Source of the DNA: Capronia americana
Lineage: Eukaryota > Ascomycota > Eurotiomycetes > Chaetothyriales > Herpotrichiellaceae
Assembly (NCBI GenBank): GCA_016110215.1
Contig: JADWQD010000014.1
Coordinates: forward strand, 620,001 to 684,000
Reading direction: 5' to 3'
Length of the DNA: 64,000 nucleotides
Position numbers and translations under genes: made by a program. Of the stretch, positions 34,356 to 45,376 are shown in pieces. The notes under the pieces are model-generated. The model was not told the DNA's origin. It was given only the letters and a program-made list of their open reading frames with translations, and searched no databases. How positions within the stretch are numbered: position 1 is the first letter of the stretch; the number at the start of each line of letters is the position of its first letter.

Positions 34356-36828
34356 TTAGTAGGTTCGCTTGAACGGAGGAACTGCCTTGCACTCGTTCTC
34401 GTCCAGGGTGTGGCCCACTACCGCTCTGTAACCCAACTCGACCTTGCCATGTGGCTTCTTCTGCCACGAGAGCGTGTGCTTCATCCAGTTCTCGTCGTCA
34501 CGTTCGGGGTAGTCTTCTCGGGCGTGGGCGCCGCGGGATTCTTTGCGGTTCGCTGCCGAGACCGCTGTTTGTGTGCTGTAGTTTTTGTCAGTGTCACGTC
34601 GTCCACTTTGAAACCTTCGGTACTCACGCGCAAGTCAAGAGATTTCGCAGCTCCAGGGTCTCCACAAGATCCGAGTTCCAGATCATGCTTCGGTCCTTGA
34701 TACCGACGTCAGAGAACATCTGGTCGACGTCCGTGATCTTCTTGACGCCCTCGTCCAAGGACTCTTGCGTCCTGAAGACGCTGACATCAGCCTGCATGAC
34801 CTTTTGCATGGCGGATCGGATCTCGGCCGTGCTCTTGGGGCCGCTCGAGTTTCGGACCTGGTCGAGCACTTCAATCGACTCGGCCCCGGCATCCGGGGCA
34901 ATCTCCTTTTGGGTCTGGCCGGGTGAGAAGTTATCCCGGATGGTGTGGGAGACGGCCCGACCGAAGACGATCAGGTCGAGCAGAGAGTTGGCGCCCAGAC
35001 GGTTGGCTCCGTGGACAGACACGCAGGCGGCTTCACCGCAGGCGAACAGCCCGGGCACCACCTCATCTTTACCTTGATCGTTGATGCGGAGGACTTCACC
35101 CGTATACTTGGTTGGGATCTGTGAAGCTTTGTCAGCGTTGCGGATATGGACGGGGCGATTACCAAGGCTCCGTCACGACGAGAGACTCTGTTCGGAGGGG
35201 AGGAAGACTCACACCACCCATGTTGTAGTGCACTGTAGGCAACACAGGGATCGGTTGTTTCGTAACATCGACGCCAGAAAAGATCGACGCGGTCTCTGAG
35301 ATACCGGGGAGTCGTTCGTGCAGGATTTCAGGAGGCAAGTGGCTGAGCTGGAGGTAGATGTGGTCCTTCTCGGGGCCGACGCCGCGGCCTTCGCGGATTT
35401 CCATCGTCATCGATCGCGACACGACGTCCCGGGAGGCTAGATCCTTTGCGGTGGGGGCGTAGCGTTCCATGAATCGTTCACCCTCGGAGTTGAGGAGGTA
35501 ACCACCTTCACCGCGAGAACCTTCGGTGATGAGGCAGCCCGCACCGTAGATACCCGTCGGGTGGAACTGGACGAATTCGAGGTCCTGGTTGGGCAGACCG
35601 GCCCGGGCGACCATTGCCATACCGTCACCGGTGCAGGTGTGCGCCGATGTGCAGCTGAAGTAGGTTCGACCGTAGCCGCCGGTGGCCAGCACGGTGTTTT
35701 GCGCCTTGAACCTGTGCAAGGTGCCGTCTTCCTGGTTGTAGGCGAGAACTCCTTTGCAGACGCCGTCCTCCATGATCAGGTCCAGGGCAAAGAACTCGAT
35801 GAAGTAGTTGGTGTTGTGGTTGAGCGATTGGCCGTACAGGGTGTGTAAAAGGGCGTGACCGGTCCGATCGGCTGCGGCGCAACACCGATATGCCTGTCCG
35901 CCCTTGCCGAATTTCTGGGACTGGCCACCAAAAGCACGCTGGTATATCTTGCCGTCTTCTGTGCGCGAGAACGGGCATCCGTAACCTTCGAGTTCGATTA
36001 CTGATCGGGGGGCTTCGCGGGTCATGTAGTGGATGGCATCCTGGTCACCCAGCCAATCTGAACCTTTTACCTGCACGATCATGAGCGTCCGGGACATCTC
36101 CATAGGGTCCAGCCACAACTCACTGTATCGTACATGTGCTAGATCAGGGACCACCAAGTTAGTTTTCATCATGAACAGTCACCTACGTTGCGAGGGACTT
36201 GGATGCCCGGTCTGCCCTTGGACAGGTTACGCTCGTGAACTTACCCATCTCCAGTCGTCTTCGTGCATGCTGTATGGCTGTCAGTATTGTCACTCTCCCT
36301 GGAACAGGCCCCACTCACTTGCCCAACGCAGCATTGATGCCGCCCTGTGCCGCCACGGTGTGACTTCTCGTAGGGAAGAGCTTCGTCACGCATGCTGTGT
36401 TAAAACCAGCTTCCGCCAGACCGAAGGCTGCTCTTAAACCCGCACCACCAGCGCCCACGACCACGGCCTACAATCTCATCAGCCTGCGCCATTGGATATC
36501 TCGTGCTAGCTGCTCACATCGTATTCGTGGTCGATAATGGCATAAGAACCACCAGTGGCACTTAAGGGCGATTGTGCCTCCTTCGCTCGTAGGGGTTGGG
36601 AGGCGACGACTCGTGCTGCATACACTCTTAGCGACTTCAATCGCCCAGCGTATCAGAGATGTGCAATCCTACCAGCAGGTCTCGTCGAAGAGAAGTGTCG
36701 TCTGCTCGTTTGTCTGAGAGATCGTGTGAACTGGGCCATCGGAATCAGTATCGGATCGCCCCTCCAAGCTCCGTCAAGCGCACCTTGTTGCATGGAGCCA
36801 AGCTCCGCAGAATCCGAGACGAGCTCAT
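34356..36828 (-). CDS. sdh1: Succinate dehydrogenase flavoprotein subunit Sdh1
   Basis: Nine exons: 36784-36828, 36673-36730, 36518-36615, 36319-36467, 36245-36269, 36124-36138 (15 nt), 35213-36070, 34628-35118 and 34356-34575; 652 aa. The first two exons encode the mitochondrial presequence (RQTSRRHFSSTRPA). Then come IDHEYDAVVVGAGGAGLRAA for FAD binding, SHTVAAQGGINAALG with the flavin-linked His, the WRW/HMYDT/VKGSDWLGDQD junctions around the 15-nt exon, FQFHPTGIYGAGCLITEGSRGEGG for the substrate site, and RAHAREDYPERDDENW-type tail ending PPFKRTY. Sdh1 oxidises succinate to fumarate in complex II of the inner membrane, linking the TCA cycle to ubiquinone. All junctions hold frame and match family sequence; the third acceptor (GTATGCAG) was chosen for phase. 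Confidence 0.94.
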
Positions 36829-37619
36829 CGTCGGCGATTGCAGTATTTCAACCTTCAACGTGAAGACAGGAGCAGGTCGCGGCGTGGCGCGGCGTGGCGT
36901 GGCGTGAGCAAAAAGAACGCAGGAGACGACTGAATGAATGTCAAGTCAATTGACAATGAACTAAGATCCATGATGCGAGCTCAAAGTCGCAGGTGGATCG
37001 ACCGACCGACCGCGCCCGAGGCATCTTCCGACGCCCTCCATGGACCAATCACACGACGGCTATTTCAACAGCACTTCCCAGAAGCCAACGAGGACAGCGA
37101 GGAACTGTGCCGCATGCATGCTTACGGCACCCAGGGACACTAACAACTTGCGGAAGTCCATATCAAGGGAGCATACTGCCGATAGAGATTCTGTGGGACT
37201 TACTTAGGATCGGCGGCCACGGTAGACCATGTGGATGCTTCGGTCGATGAGGAAGCGGCAGTACTGACAGACTTAGGCAACTCCTGGTTCAGTTGATCAC
37301 CCAAAACGAGATACCTAATGCCTCGATACGAATAACACTCTGGGAGATTTGGACCACGACGTACTGGAGCAAGCGTTTCGCTTCGTCGAAGTCGGAGGTA
37401 CCGCATTGAGCAGAGACTCAAGCTATCGCTTCCCCGAATTAAAACTTGCAGCGATTACACCCATCAGCTCTACCCGGCCTTTGTGACGCTGAAAGAGGAT
37501 CGAGAGTTTCGCCCCGTACATATAACCCTGGCAGACGAACAAGGTCTTTGAAAGTAAGATCCCCAATACAACGACGCGAGGTTTCCCTCCCTCTCACTCC
37601 GACCCCTCTTAGACGATGA
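36829..37619. other. Intergenic with GGCGTG repeat
   Basis: 791 bp upstream of sdh1, holding its promoter. A GGCGTG/GGCGC tandem stretch lies at 36881-36906, about 55-80 bp upstream of the start codon. No coding sequence supported. Confidence 0.5.
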
Positions 37620-38430
37620 CGACGACGAGCTTTTCGTACATCCTCAGCTACCTTTCTCGTCGAGAACCGCTCCGACGTCGACGCGCACCCTGACGCGCAC
37701 TGCAGCCCGAGCGACAATCCTGACCGGAGGTGCCTATCCGCACATTTATGGCCAATCGTGTGCTATCGCAATCTACGGGTAATACCTCGCGAGGGCACAG
37801 CAGTACTTCTTGTCCCCAAAAACATGTCGTCAATATGGAAATGGTAATCCTTTGCTTTCAGGGCCGCAGACTCCCATAGGGTACACTTCTGTATCTATCG
37901 CGGTCGCAGTCTGACATCTGACTTTGTCCATACCGAGTATCCGGAGGGTCTTGGTCTACTAAAGAACAGAACGGGTGCACAGATCATCGGATTGAGTCAA
38001 CACCCGGGGTCCTGGGCTCATTCACTTATTGTGGCTACCACTACAGGAGGCTGTCGACGTCGACTACTACTCTACTTCCGCCAATACTGGATGGGCCCTA
38101 GAGACCTCGTTGACGGTCTCTTATGGGGCCGTGTGGTCTGTGATGAGGCTCATCGAGGATTCGCCGAGAAGACCAAGTGCAAGCAGATGCTCATATCACG
38201 AGTAAGGAGTGGAGCGGAACATCCCCCCTTCCCTTCCCTTCCCCGCCAGGCCTGAACTTCGTCTTGGGATCATCGAGGTGACGAACACGGTATCCGCCTT
38301 CATCACCAGCATCCTCTACGTGGGCACTTTACTGCCAGGGAGCCCTTACCGCCCCCAAAGACGCACAGCATCTACACTAGAAAGGAAAACTCGATCAAGC
38401 CCATTCAGCTCCTTTCGCAGACTGCGTTGA
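37620..38430 (+). pseudogene. Decayed DEAH-box (SNF2/SF2-like) helicase relic
   Basis: One frame is open from 37620 to a single TAA at 37845-37847 and then open again to 38255. Just before the TAA it reads GTAVLLVPKNMSSIWKW, like the motif Ia region of SNF2 helicases. Later it reads LLWGRVVCDEAHRGFAEKTK, with a DEAH Walker B box in the usual SNF2 setting. The frame then shifts (+1 relative) at about 38215-38250 into IIEVTNTVSAFITS...GTLLPGSPYRPQ. No Walker A, no C-terminal helicase domain and no start were found, so the piece is a fragment. A change of CAA to TAA would explain the stop. Family assignment is from motifs only. Confidence 0.4.
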
Positions 38431-39610
38431 TGCTCTTCGAGTTGCGTAAGTGATATAGCGGAGTAAATACACCCTACAGAACAGTAAGCGGCTGCCACTG
38501 GTGCTACTCCTTGAGCTATTCGACGTGCACTTCGACATCAAAGCCCGTACAATTTGCAATCTTGCGTGAGCTTGGAGTTGCGGTCTTCTTTGGAATGGTC
38601 GGGACCGGATCAACGTATTTCCGGCTACGATGATGCCACGAGGATTGATCTTCCTTTGTTCTCTTCTTCAATCTCTTTATTTCTGCTCGGGAGTAGGTCT
38701 GTTGAAAGGGTTGAAGGATGCTGTCCAGCACACCTCACCAGCTAGTCGCTTAGACAGACCTGGCCTGGTGGGGCCAAGTGGGAATTAATGAATCTTCATT
38801 GCATCGATCTTGTTCTTCTCCATGTCTTCTCGACACGAACCAGGAGCACGGGTTGTTGTAGATGAGACTTAAAACCTGTAGGCCTAGTCACGTTTACGGT
38901 CTGTTCACTCGCTCGATAATGACCGGTTACCAATGACCAACAGCCAGGGACACTGTTAATTCTGCAGCTTTTCTGGGTGCCTGGACAGTAGTCGACGTGA
39001 TTGCCTTATGCAGCAATCCCATGCGAGCAATTGGCGCATACATCGTAATGGCAGCCTGTTGAGGACAGCTCGCGCCTGCGCCCTCGTAAGGCTTCCCGGT
39101 GCATAGGATTCCTGGCATTGGTGCCTAGCTCGGCGCCCGTGAGTGACGCCATTGCCTCGGAGCGCTGCAGGAACGCGCTCCACCATTTTTCAGCTCCTCC
39201 AGGAGCTCGCTACTCCTCAAAATGTGGCGGTGCCCAGCACGAACTGCCAGCACAGCTGCGAAGGACGATCCTTCCATGTGTGCAGCTAACTCGCCGAGAT
39301 TGGTTGGCTAGTGTCAAGTCTCCAAGTTTAGTGGGCGTGTGCGTTGAGGATTCCTTCCAAGTTTCAATCCTCGGGTGACAGTTGCGACTGCGGGCTCTCC
39401 TGATCAAGTGTTCGCCATGTCTGCAATTGGCGGTTCCCTCACATCCTTCTGCTTCGTGATTTAATGCTGAAGACTTCTTCTGATATACCCAAGACACTCC
39501 TTCAAAGTACGAACCTCTCCTTGGACGGCGGTCGCATACCCCCTCCTTTCCATCCCGCCGCTCCCTGAACCTGTGCAATCCAGAGAGAGAGAGGAGGCGT
39601 TCACTGAAAG
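38431..39610. other. Intergenic upstream of phospholipase C
   Basis: 1.18 kb between the helicase relic and the PLC gene. No further helicase motifs could be read. The last few hundred bases should be the PLC promoter and leader; a GA repeat lies at about 39581-39592. Confidence 0.5.
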
Positions 39611-42258
39611 ATGATGGCACACGCGATAATGAGCCAGACGCCTCCTGTGCGTGCCGCAGGAGGCGGGCAACCGTCAGAGGCAGTGTCACACTTTCCCCTC
39701 CAACCGTTCTCAGAGCCTGTACTGTCCCACCTCGTCTCAGCCCGTAGGGGCATCGAATCACTAGATGGCGAGAAGTTCCGCGACGAAGCCGCGTGGCTGA
39801 CCTACATGGCTTCTGACACATCGAACGCGATGTCGGCACCCGTGGACAACGATCTCAGTTACCCCATGTCCTCCTACTTCATAAGCTCAAGCCACAACAC
39901 GTACCTGTCGGGCCACCAACTCTACGGCGAAGCGTCGGAGCTCGCTTACACGAATGTGCTCCGGCGCGGATGCAGATGTTTGGAAATAGACGTGTGGGAT
40001 GGCGAAAGCGATTCAGACACCAGCACCTCAGACGACGACGAAGAGAAGTCGGAGACGAAAGCCTCTCGCTGGGGGAAAGTCAAGGCTCGCGCCGCGCGCA
40101 TTCGTGCACGCTCACGTTCCGCCTCGCTCGCGGCCGGTGCCCCTGGTGGTGGACGGTCTCCCATGCCCTCGGACATGCAAGCTTTGGCGGCACCTGGCCG
40201 ACCTGATGCTGTCGCATCACCAGGGCGCCCGGAGCCAGCTGGCAATGGTTCCGAGCATCTCTCTCCACAGCCCTCGCCGCCACTCGGTGCCAAGAGGGAG
40301 CCGAGAGTGCTTCACGGATACACGCTGACCCAACCCGTCACTTTCCGCTCGGTGTGCCACGCGATCAGGTCTTCAGCCTTTGTGGGCACGGAACTGCCTC
40401 TGATCGTCTCTCTTGAGGTCCACGCCTCCCTGGAACAGCAAGAAGTCATGGTCGAGATCATGCGCGACGTCTGGTCTGGATATCTGGTGTCGCTCCAAGG
40501 CGGCACCGAGATTTCGGCTCTTCCTCCTCCCGAGGCCCTCAAGCGGAAGATCCTGATCAAAGTCAAATGGACGCCAAACACCGAGACGGGCGAGTCCAAC
40601 GATCCCCTCGAGCACGTACACTCGAATTCGACCGATGGCACCGCCGACTCGATACCCACGTCTCCCGAGAAACGAAAGAAGGCCTCCAAAGTCCTGGCCA
40701 AGTTGTCGGAGTTGGGAGTGTACACGCGCGCCTACACTTTCAGGCATTTCTCACAGCCGGAAGCCGCTCTTCCAAACCACGTCTTCAGCTTATCCGAGAA
40801 CAAGGTTCACAGCATGCAGTCCGACCCATCGCACGGCCCGGCTCTGTTCGACCACAACAGGAACTTCCTCATGCGCGTGTTCCCCAAAGGCACGAGGATC
40901 AATAGCTCGAATGTCGACCCGACGTTCCATTGGGGAGTAGGCGCCCAAATGGTGGCCTTGAACTGGCAGAAAATGGACAAAGGGATGATGCTCAACGAGG
41001 GAATGTTTGCGGGAACTGGTGGTTGGGTCCTCAAGCCGGCAGGCTATCGGTATATCGCGACGAGCGCTACGGCCGGAAACGTGCCTCAGCCCAAGAGACG
41101 TGTCGACCTCGAAATCCGCCTGCTCGCGGCGCAGAGGTTGCCCTTGCCCGTCGACAAGGACGTCTCGCATGCGCTCAAAATGAAACCATACGTCAAGGCA
41201 CAATTACACGTCGATCCTCCTGGCTCTCCCGGTCAGGGTAAGGAGGGTGACGGAGGCGGAAACGGCACAGACGACCGTCAACCGTACGGCGGTGAGGAGA
41301 AGGATTCCACCGTTTATAAACGGAAATCAGCTACGGGTCGCACGGATTGTCCAGACTTCAAAGGTGAAGTAATGAGCTGGCACATCACATCCAACGCCAT
41401 CCAAGAATTGAGCTTCCTCAGGTACGTACCTCTTTTTCCTCACACCCTTCTCACGCGCCCTGGCCGGGTCCTCAGTTCCGCTCCACCTCCACCAAAAGCT
41501 ACGTCTGGCCGCAGAGGGGACTCCTGTTTTGCGTTGGGCAGAGCCGGGTGGCCGTGAAGCGCGTGACATTCCTGGACTTTCGCACTACACGTTCACCGCA
41601 AATTCTTCCCTGGCCTGACGGTGCCTTGCTTGTACTCCCTTCCGGCCGCCTCGTCCACGTTTCCACTCTGCCGTCTCCTGAGACGAAGAAACTCTAATGA
41701 GGCTCGTCAACCGAAAGGACTCGACCGTCAGGCTGGCGATCTGGCCGAACCGTCGGGCCACAAGGCTCCGTCGCCGTCGGCGATGACGTGGACTTTCGAG
41801 CTACTGCAGGTTCGTCCACGACCTTGCACCGCTCGCGGAACAACAGCCACCAGATCACATACGACGGCCTCGCGCTCGAGCCTCCTCCCGGCAGAACGGG
41901 CCAGGACGACTGCACTATTGTGTAACGCTGATCGATTTATCCGTGCACGATCGTGTCACATTCCATGACACCTGGGCAATTTCCGTCCATCGTGGTGTCG
42001 CTTCCTGCCATAGCGTGCTTGCGTCGACTCGACGTGTCATATTCGACTGTGATCAATTCTCCTCAGATCATTCCTGACTCCTTGCATAGGCTAAAGATAA
42101 TGGACGACCGTTCAATGGGCAAAGACAACATGCTCGCGTGGGCGTGCATCCGACTTGACCGCCTTCAGCCGGGCTACCGGTTCGTCCATTTGCTCAATGC
42201 ATCTGGCGTGCCATCTCCCGGTGCCTTGCTTGTGCACGTCTCCAAGCGCATGGAATGA
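39611..42258 (+). CDS. Phosphoinositide-specific phospholipase C
   Basis: Exons 39611-41421 and 42090-42258 give 659 aa. The X half begins near SYPMSSYFISSSHNTYLSGHQ with catalytic His, followed by CRCLEIDVWDGESD. A charged linker (about residues 140-235) splits it from HGYTLTQPVTFRSVCHAIR with the second catalytic His. The Y half has LSELGVYTRAYTFRHFSQP, LMRVFPKGTRINSSNVDP and GTGGWVLKPAGYR, and a C2 domain starts at VDLEIRLLAAQRLPLP. The second exon (AWACIRLDRLQPGYRFVHLL) closes the C2 domain. It cuts PIP2 to IP3 and diacylglycerol at the plasma membrane in a Ca-dependent way. No PH or EF-hand region precedes the X domain, as in many fungal PLCs. The 668-bp intron is by far the longest in the window. 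Confidence 0.88.
41422..42089 (+). other. Oversized PLC intron with coding-like open frame
   Basis: Intron from donor GTACGT to acceptor GCATAG that joins SFLR to LKIMDDR in frame. Inside, frame 41476-41697 is open for 73 codons with protein-like content (KSYVWPQRGLLFC, RVTFLDFRTTRSPQILPW) before a TAA, and 41900-42050 has another open piece. A 15-bp string at 41619-41633 recurs at 42219-42233 in the last exon. It may be a relic of another gene or of a duplication. Confidence 0.4.
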
Positions 42259-45200
42259 GTGCGCAGTGGAATCCTGAAGCAAGTTCAGAGCCCTGCCTCA
42301 GCCTGGGTGACCTTCCCCGCTCTGACGCGGAGTGCTCCCCTTCTACGCGAAGTATCATTGGGCCAAAGGGGGGTGGTGACGGCAGACAAGGCCGTTTCCC
42401 ACAATCTGGTTCATCGCGGACGGGCTTCCTAATCGGCGCCGGGACGCGACACTCGTGTGCCAGCGGCAAAAGAGCGCAAGCCGCCCCACCAATTCCGTCC
42501 CTGCAAGCAAATCATACCTGCAAACTTACCCGACTTTGTTTTCCGCGCCTCGGCTTTGCGCATCTAGAGATATCGGAACCCAATCAGACACCCCCGCCTC
42601 CACGGCCACTAGGGCCATGGACGGCGACAAAATGTGGACTCTTCGTTTGTCTTTGCTTATGTCGCCGTCCCGTGAGTCGTCTCCCAAAGCCCAGTATTCT
42701 TCAGTCCGGCCCACCTTGCTTGGCAGTGGAGTGACTCGACTGTGAAGTGCTGCCCGCCCTGGGCTTGTCGTGCAAGAGGAATGGTCCGTTGGGGCCGCAT
42801 GGGCTTAGTGGCTGCGAAGTGCGGCGACCCGCCGCGAGGTACGTACCTCGTACGGACGACCTGAGTCTTGACCGGCGTTGGTTGGTCCTATTGTGCCGTT
42901 CCACACCCCAATGCCGTGGAAAGCCTGAAGAAGCTGCTGTACGTTTCGCGAAGCGTGACCGCGTCTCTCTCGTATCACCTGATACGGTCTCTGACAGCTT
43001 ACAATGGGTAGCACTAGCTCCTCTGTCACAGTCGATTATTGGGGGACTATTGGGACTGCGCCGCGAAGGAGAAAGCAGGATGCTACAAGCCAGACACATC
43101 AATCTCGACGGGGACTCACCGCCATCCTGGTGACACTTCGTCCTGCTCACTATTGCAGGACACAATCAGGGTGTGTCTTTACACTTCCGTCTTACCGGCA
43201 GGGCACGAGCTCCTATCGAATGACAGACTCGTCAGACTCCGATTGATCCGTGCCGGAGACGACGGCTTCGTGCGAAACATGCATAATGTGGCTCCGTGAG
43301 TGAGTGGACCTTCTTTGAGGTGCGCTTGTTCTCACAGAGGTTGGATCTATGGACGAATATGGCACTTTTGTGAGGGCAACATCGCGCGGGGATGGTCGCA
43401 GAGGGATATAAGTCGACCAAAGTACGTGGTGGAAACGACGTCTCTCAACTGCTAGTCGAACCTTCTCAAAACCTTAGAGCGACGATCGGACGACCGTATT
43501 TTGCTTTGGCGCCTTCCCTCCTGACGCCTGTCCCATGGAGTCGACGGCTCTTCACCCTCACACCACTCCCCTCCCCAGGAGAGGTGCTCCGAAGATCAAA
43601 GCGCGACTTGGAGACCATGCAGAAGTTCAGAGTCGACCGGTAGGAGACTCCACAATGCTGCCAGTGGGGCAGAAGGCTGACGAAGTCATGACTGAAGATG
43701 AATGGAACACGCTGCCCTCGCTGCAAAGAGAAAGGCCAAGAAGTCTGGGTCATCCCGTACGAGAACATCCTCCTGCCTTCCCGGTGACGATTCGTCCTGG
43801 AAAGGCCATTCGTCGTCAGGCTCTGGCGTCCCACGAGACGGGCTGACCGATGATCGCAGGGGAACACGATGCCACAAGTGCGGCTATCCCTGTTAAAGGC
43901 GAACGTTAGCTGCTTCGGGCTACCGCGATTGTGCCTGGGGCTTTTGCGTTTGGTGATCGCGGTCCACTGACCACAGGGAGGCTGTTTTAGGACGACAGGG
44001 GTGCGGTTATCAGTCAGGATGTACACCAATGGTGGGAAACAAAAGGGCTAAAACCACACTAGAATGTATCATGTATGGACCGCCTCGGGGAAATTTGCTC
44101 CTTGAGGGCTCAGATCTTGCGTGCGTTGAGATCAGCAAATGACAAGCATTGCGGAGACAGGGAACAGGCCGCGCGAGGTCTGCTGGCTGTTGTGTCGAGC
44201 CTACACGGGCCGGGAGAGTCCTTGGGGGGCGACGTTGACTGCTGACTCGGCGCGGAGCTAATGACGAGGTGGTAGACAAACCCCGCTGGGAATTCTCGAC
44301 CAAACTCTCTCACAATACCGACCTGCACATGCGTGCGACTTTCCAAGTACCGCACCCGTCGGCCGCGATTTGGGCGCTGGCATATGGACGCGGCGACGAA
44401 ATGAGACCGAAAAATTCTCCTTTTCGCTGTCCAATGGCGACTGCACGGCGCATTCGGATATACAAATTCCGTAACCTTAGCAGGCAGTATTTCTGGCACA
44501 TGGGGGAAGGTGGCTGCATGTCAGGGGAGCAAGGGAGGGACAGATGAGGGACAGATGAGGGATCAGTGAGGGATCGATGAGGGAGCCATGAGGGAGTGAT
44601 GAGGTACTCAGAGACTAGTCATGCTAGGAGCCAAAGCTCACTGGACTGATTCACACTAAAGAAATACAGCCGGACCAATCGCTGTGACCGGGGAGCTGCA
44701 CGACCCCACCGCCTGCTCAAAGGCTCGTGGTGATCCCGCTTCTTCTCTCAGGCACACCTCCAAACGCAGCAAGTTTCTTTCCATCGCTGCATAGCCTCTC
44801 CGATCCTTCCTGACGAAACCTGATCTTGCGCCGTCGAGAGACGTCATTGGCGCGTTCGCTGCCGTCCTCGAAATACGCAGATTCTCCGCAGGCTTCTTTT
44901 CACCGTCTTCTCAACAGCGAATAGCCTCGTGCAAGGATCGACTTCACAGCACCGTGCCTAGGCAATCTTCTATTCGCCATACCTGTGACTCGGAGCGCGG
45001 TTCCGAGTGAGCTCGGTACGCAGCCGACTTCGTTTCCATCGATTACCAAACCGTCATTCCCATAGCAGGACGTGCTGAAGTGGGTTGACCTCCATTCGGT
45101 GTACGCTTGCTCGCGGCTCCTGGGTACCCTACCTCACGCCAGCCGGTTTTCGCCGTGCCATTATCAGGAAGGCCGCCAGCGTTGCCCCTGTCAGTTGCAG

Positions 45201-45376
45201 GGCTATCCCACCCAGCCTCGACCTCGGCCCTACGGGCGGGAGAACGTTCTGATACCACCCTCTGACACTCGGCACCGTCTTTGTCCGCGGCGAGCACATG
45301 CTCTCGAGCAAACCAAGGGAACCTTTGGACGTCGTTGCGCTCGTGCGGCACAACCCCATCAGACAACGGGTTGCCC
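42259..45376. other. 3.1-kb gene-sparse interval with minisatellite
   Basis: Largest gene-free stretch in the window, with the PLC 3' UTR and the promoter of the E2-binding protein at its ends. Open frames are short, overlapping and without recognisable domains. One short frame at 43702-43896 ends in a Cys-rich CHKCGYPC but has no other support. Confidence 0.45.
44535..44604 (+). repeat. Imperfect GATGAGGGA minisatellite
   Basis: Six to seven copies of an 11-12 bp unit built on GATGAGGGA with variable spacer (ACA, TCA, GCC, GT). Non-coding. Confidence 0.8.

Noticed and set aside
43702..43896. Short Cys-ending frame (CHKCGYPC)
   Set aside because: Only four Cys-like positions at the end, no upstream exon or splice signal, and overlapping frames of the same quality.
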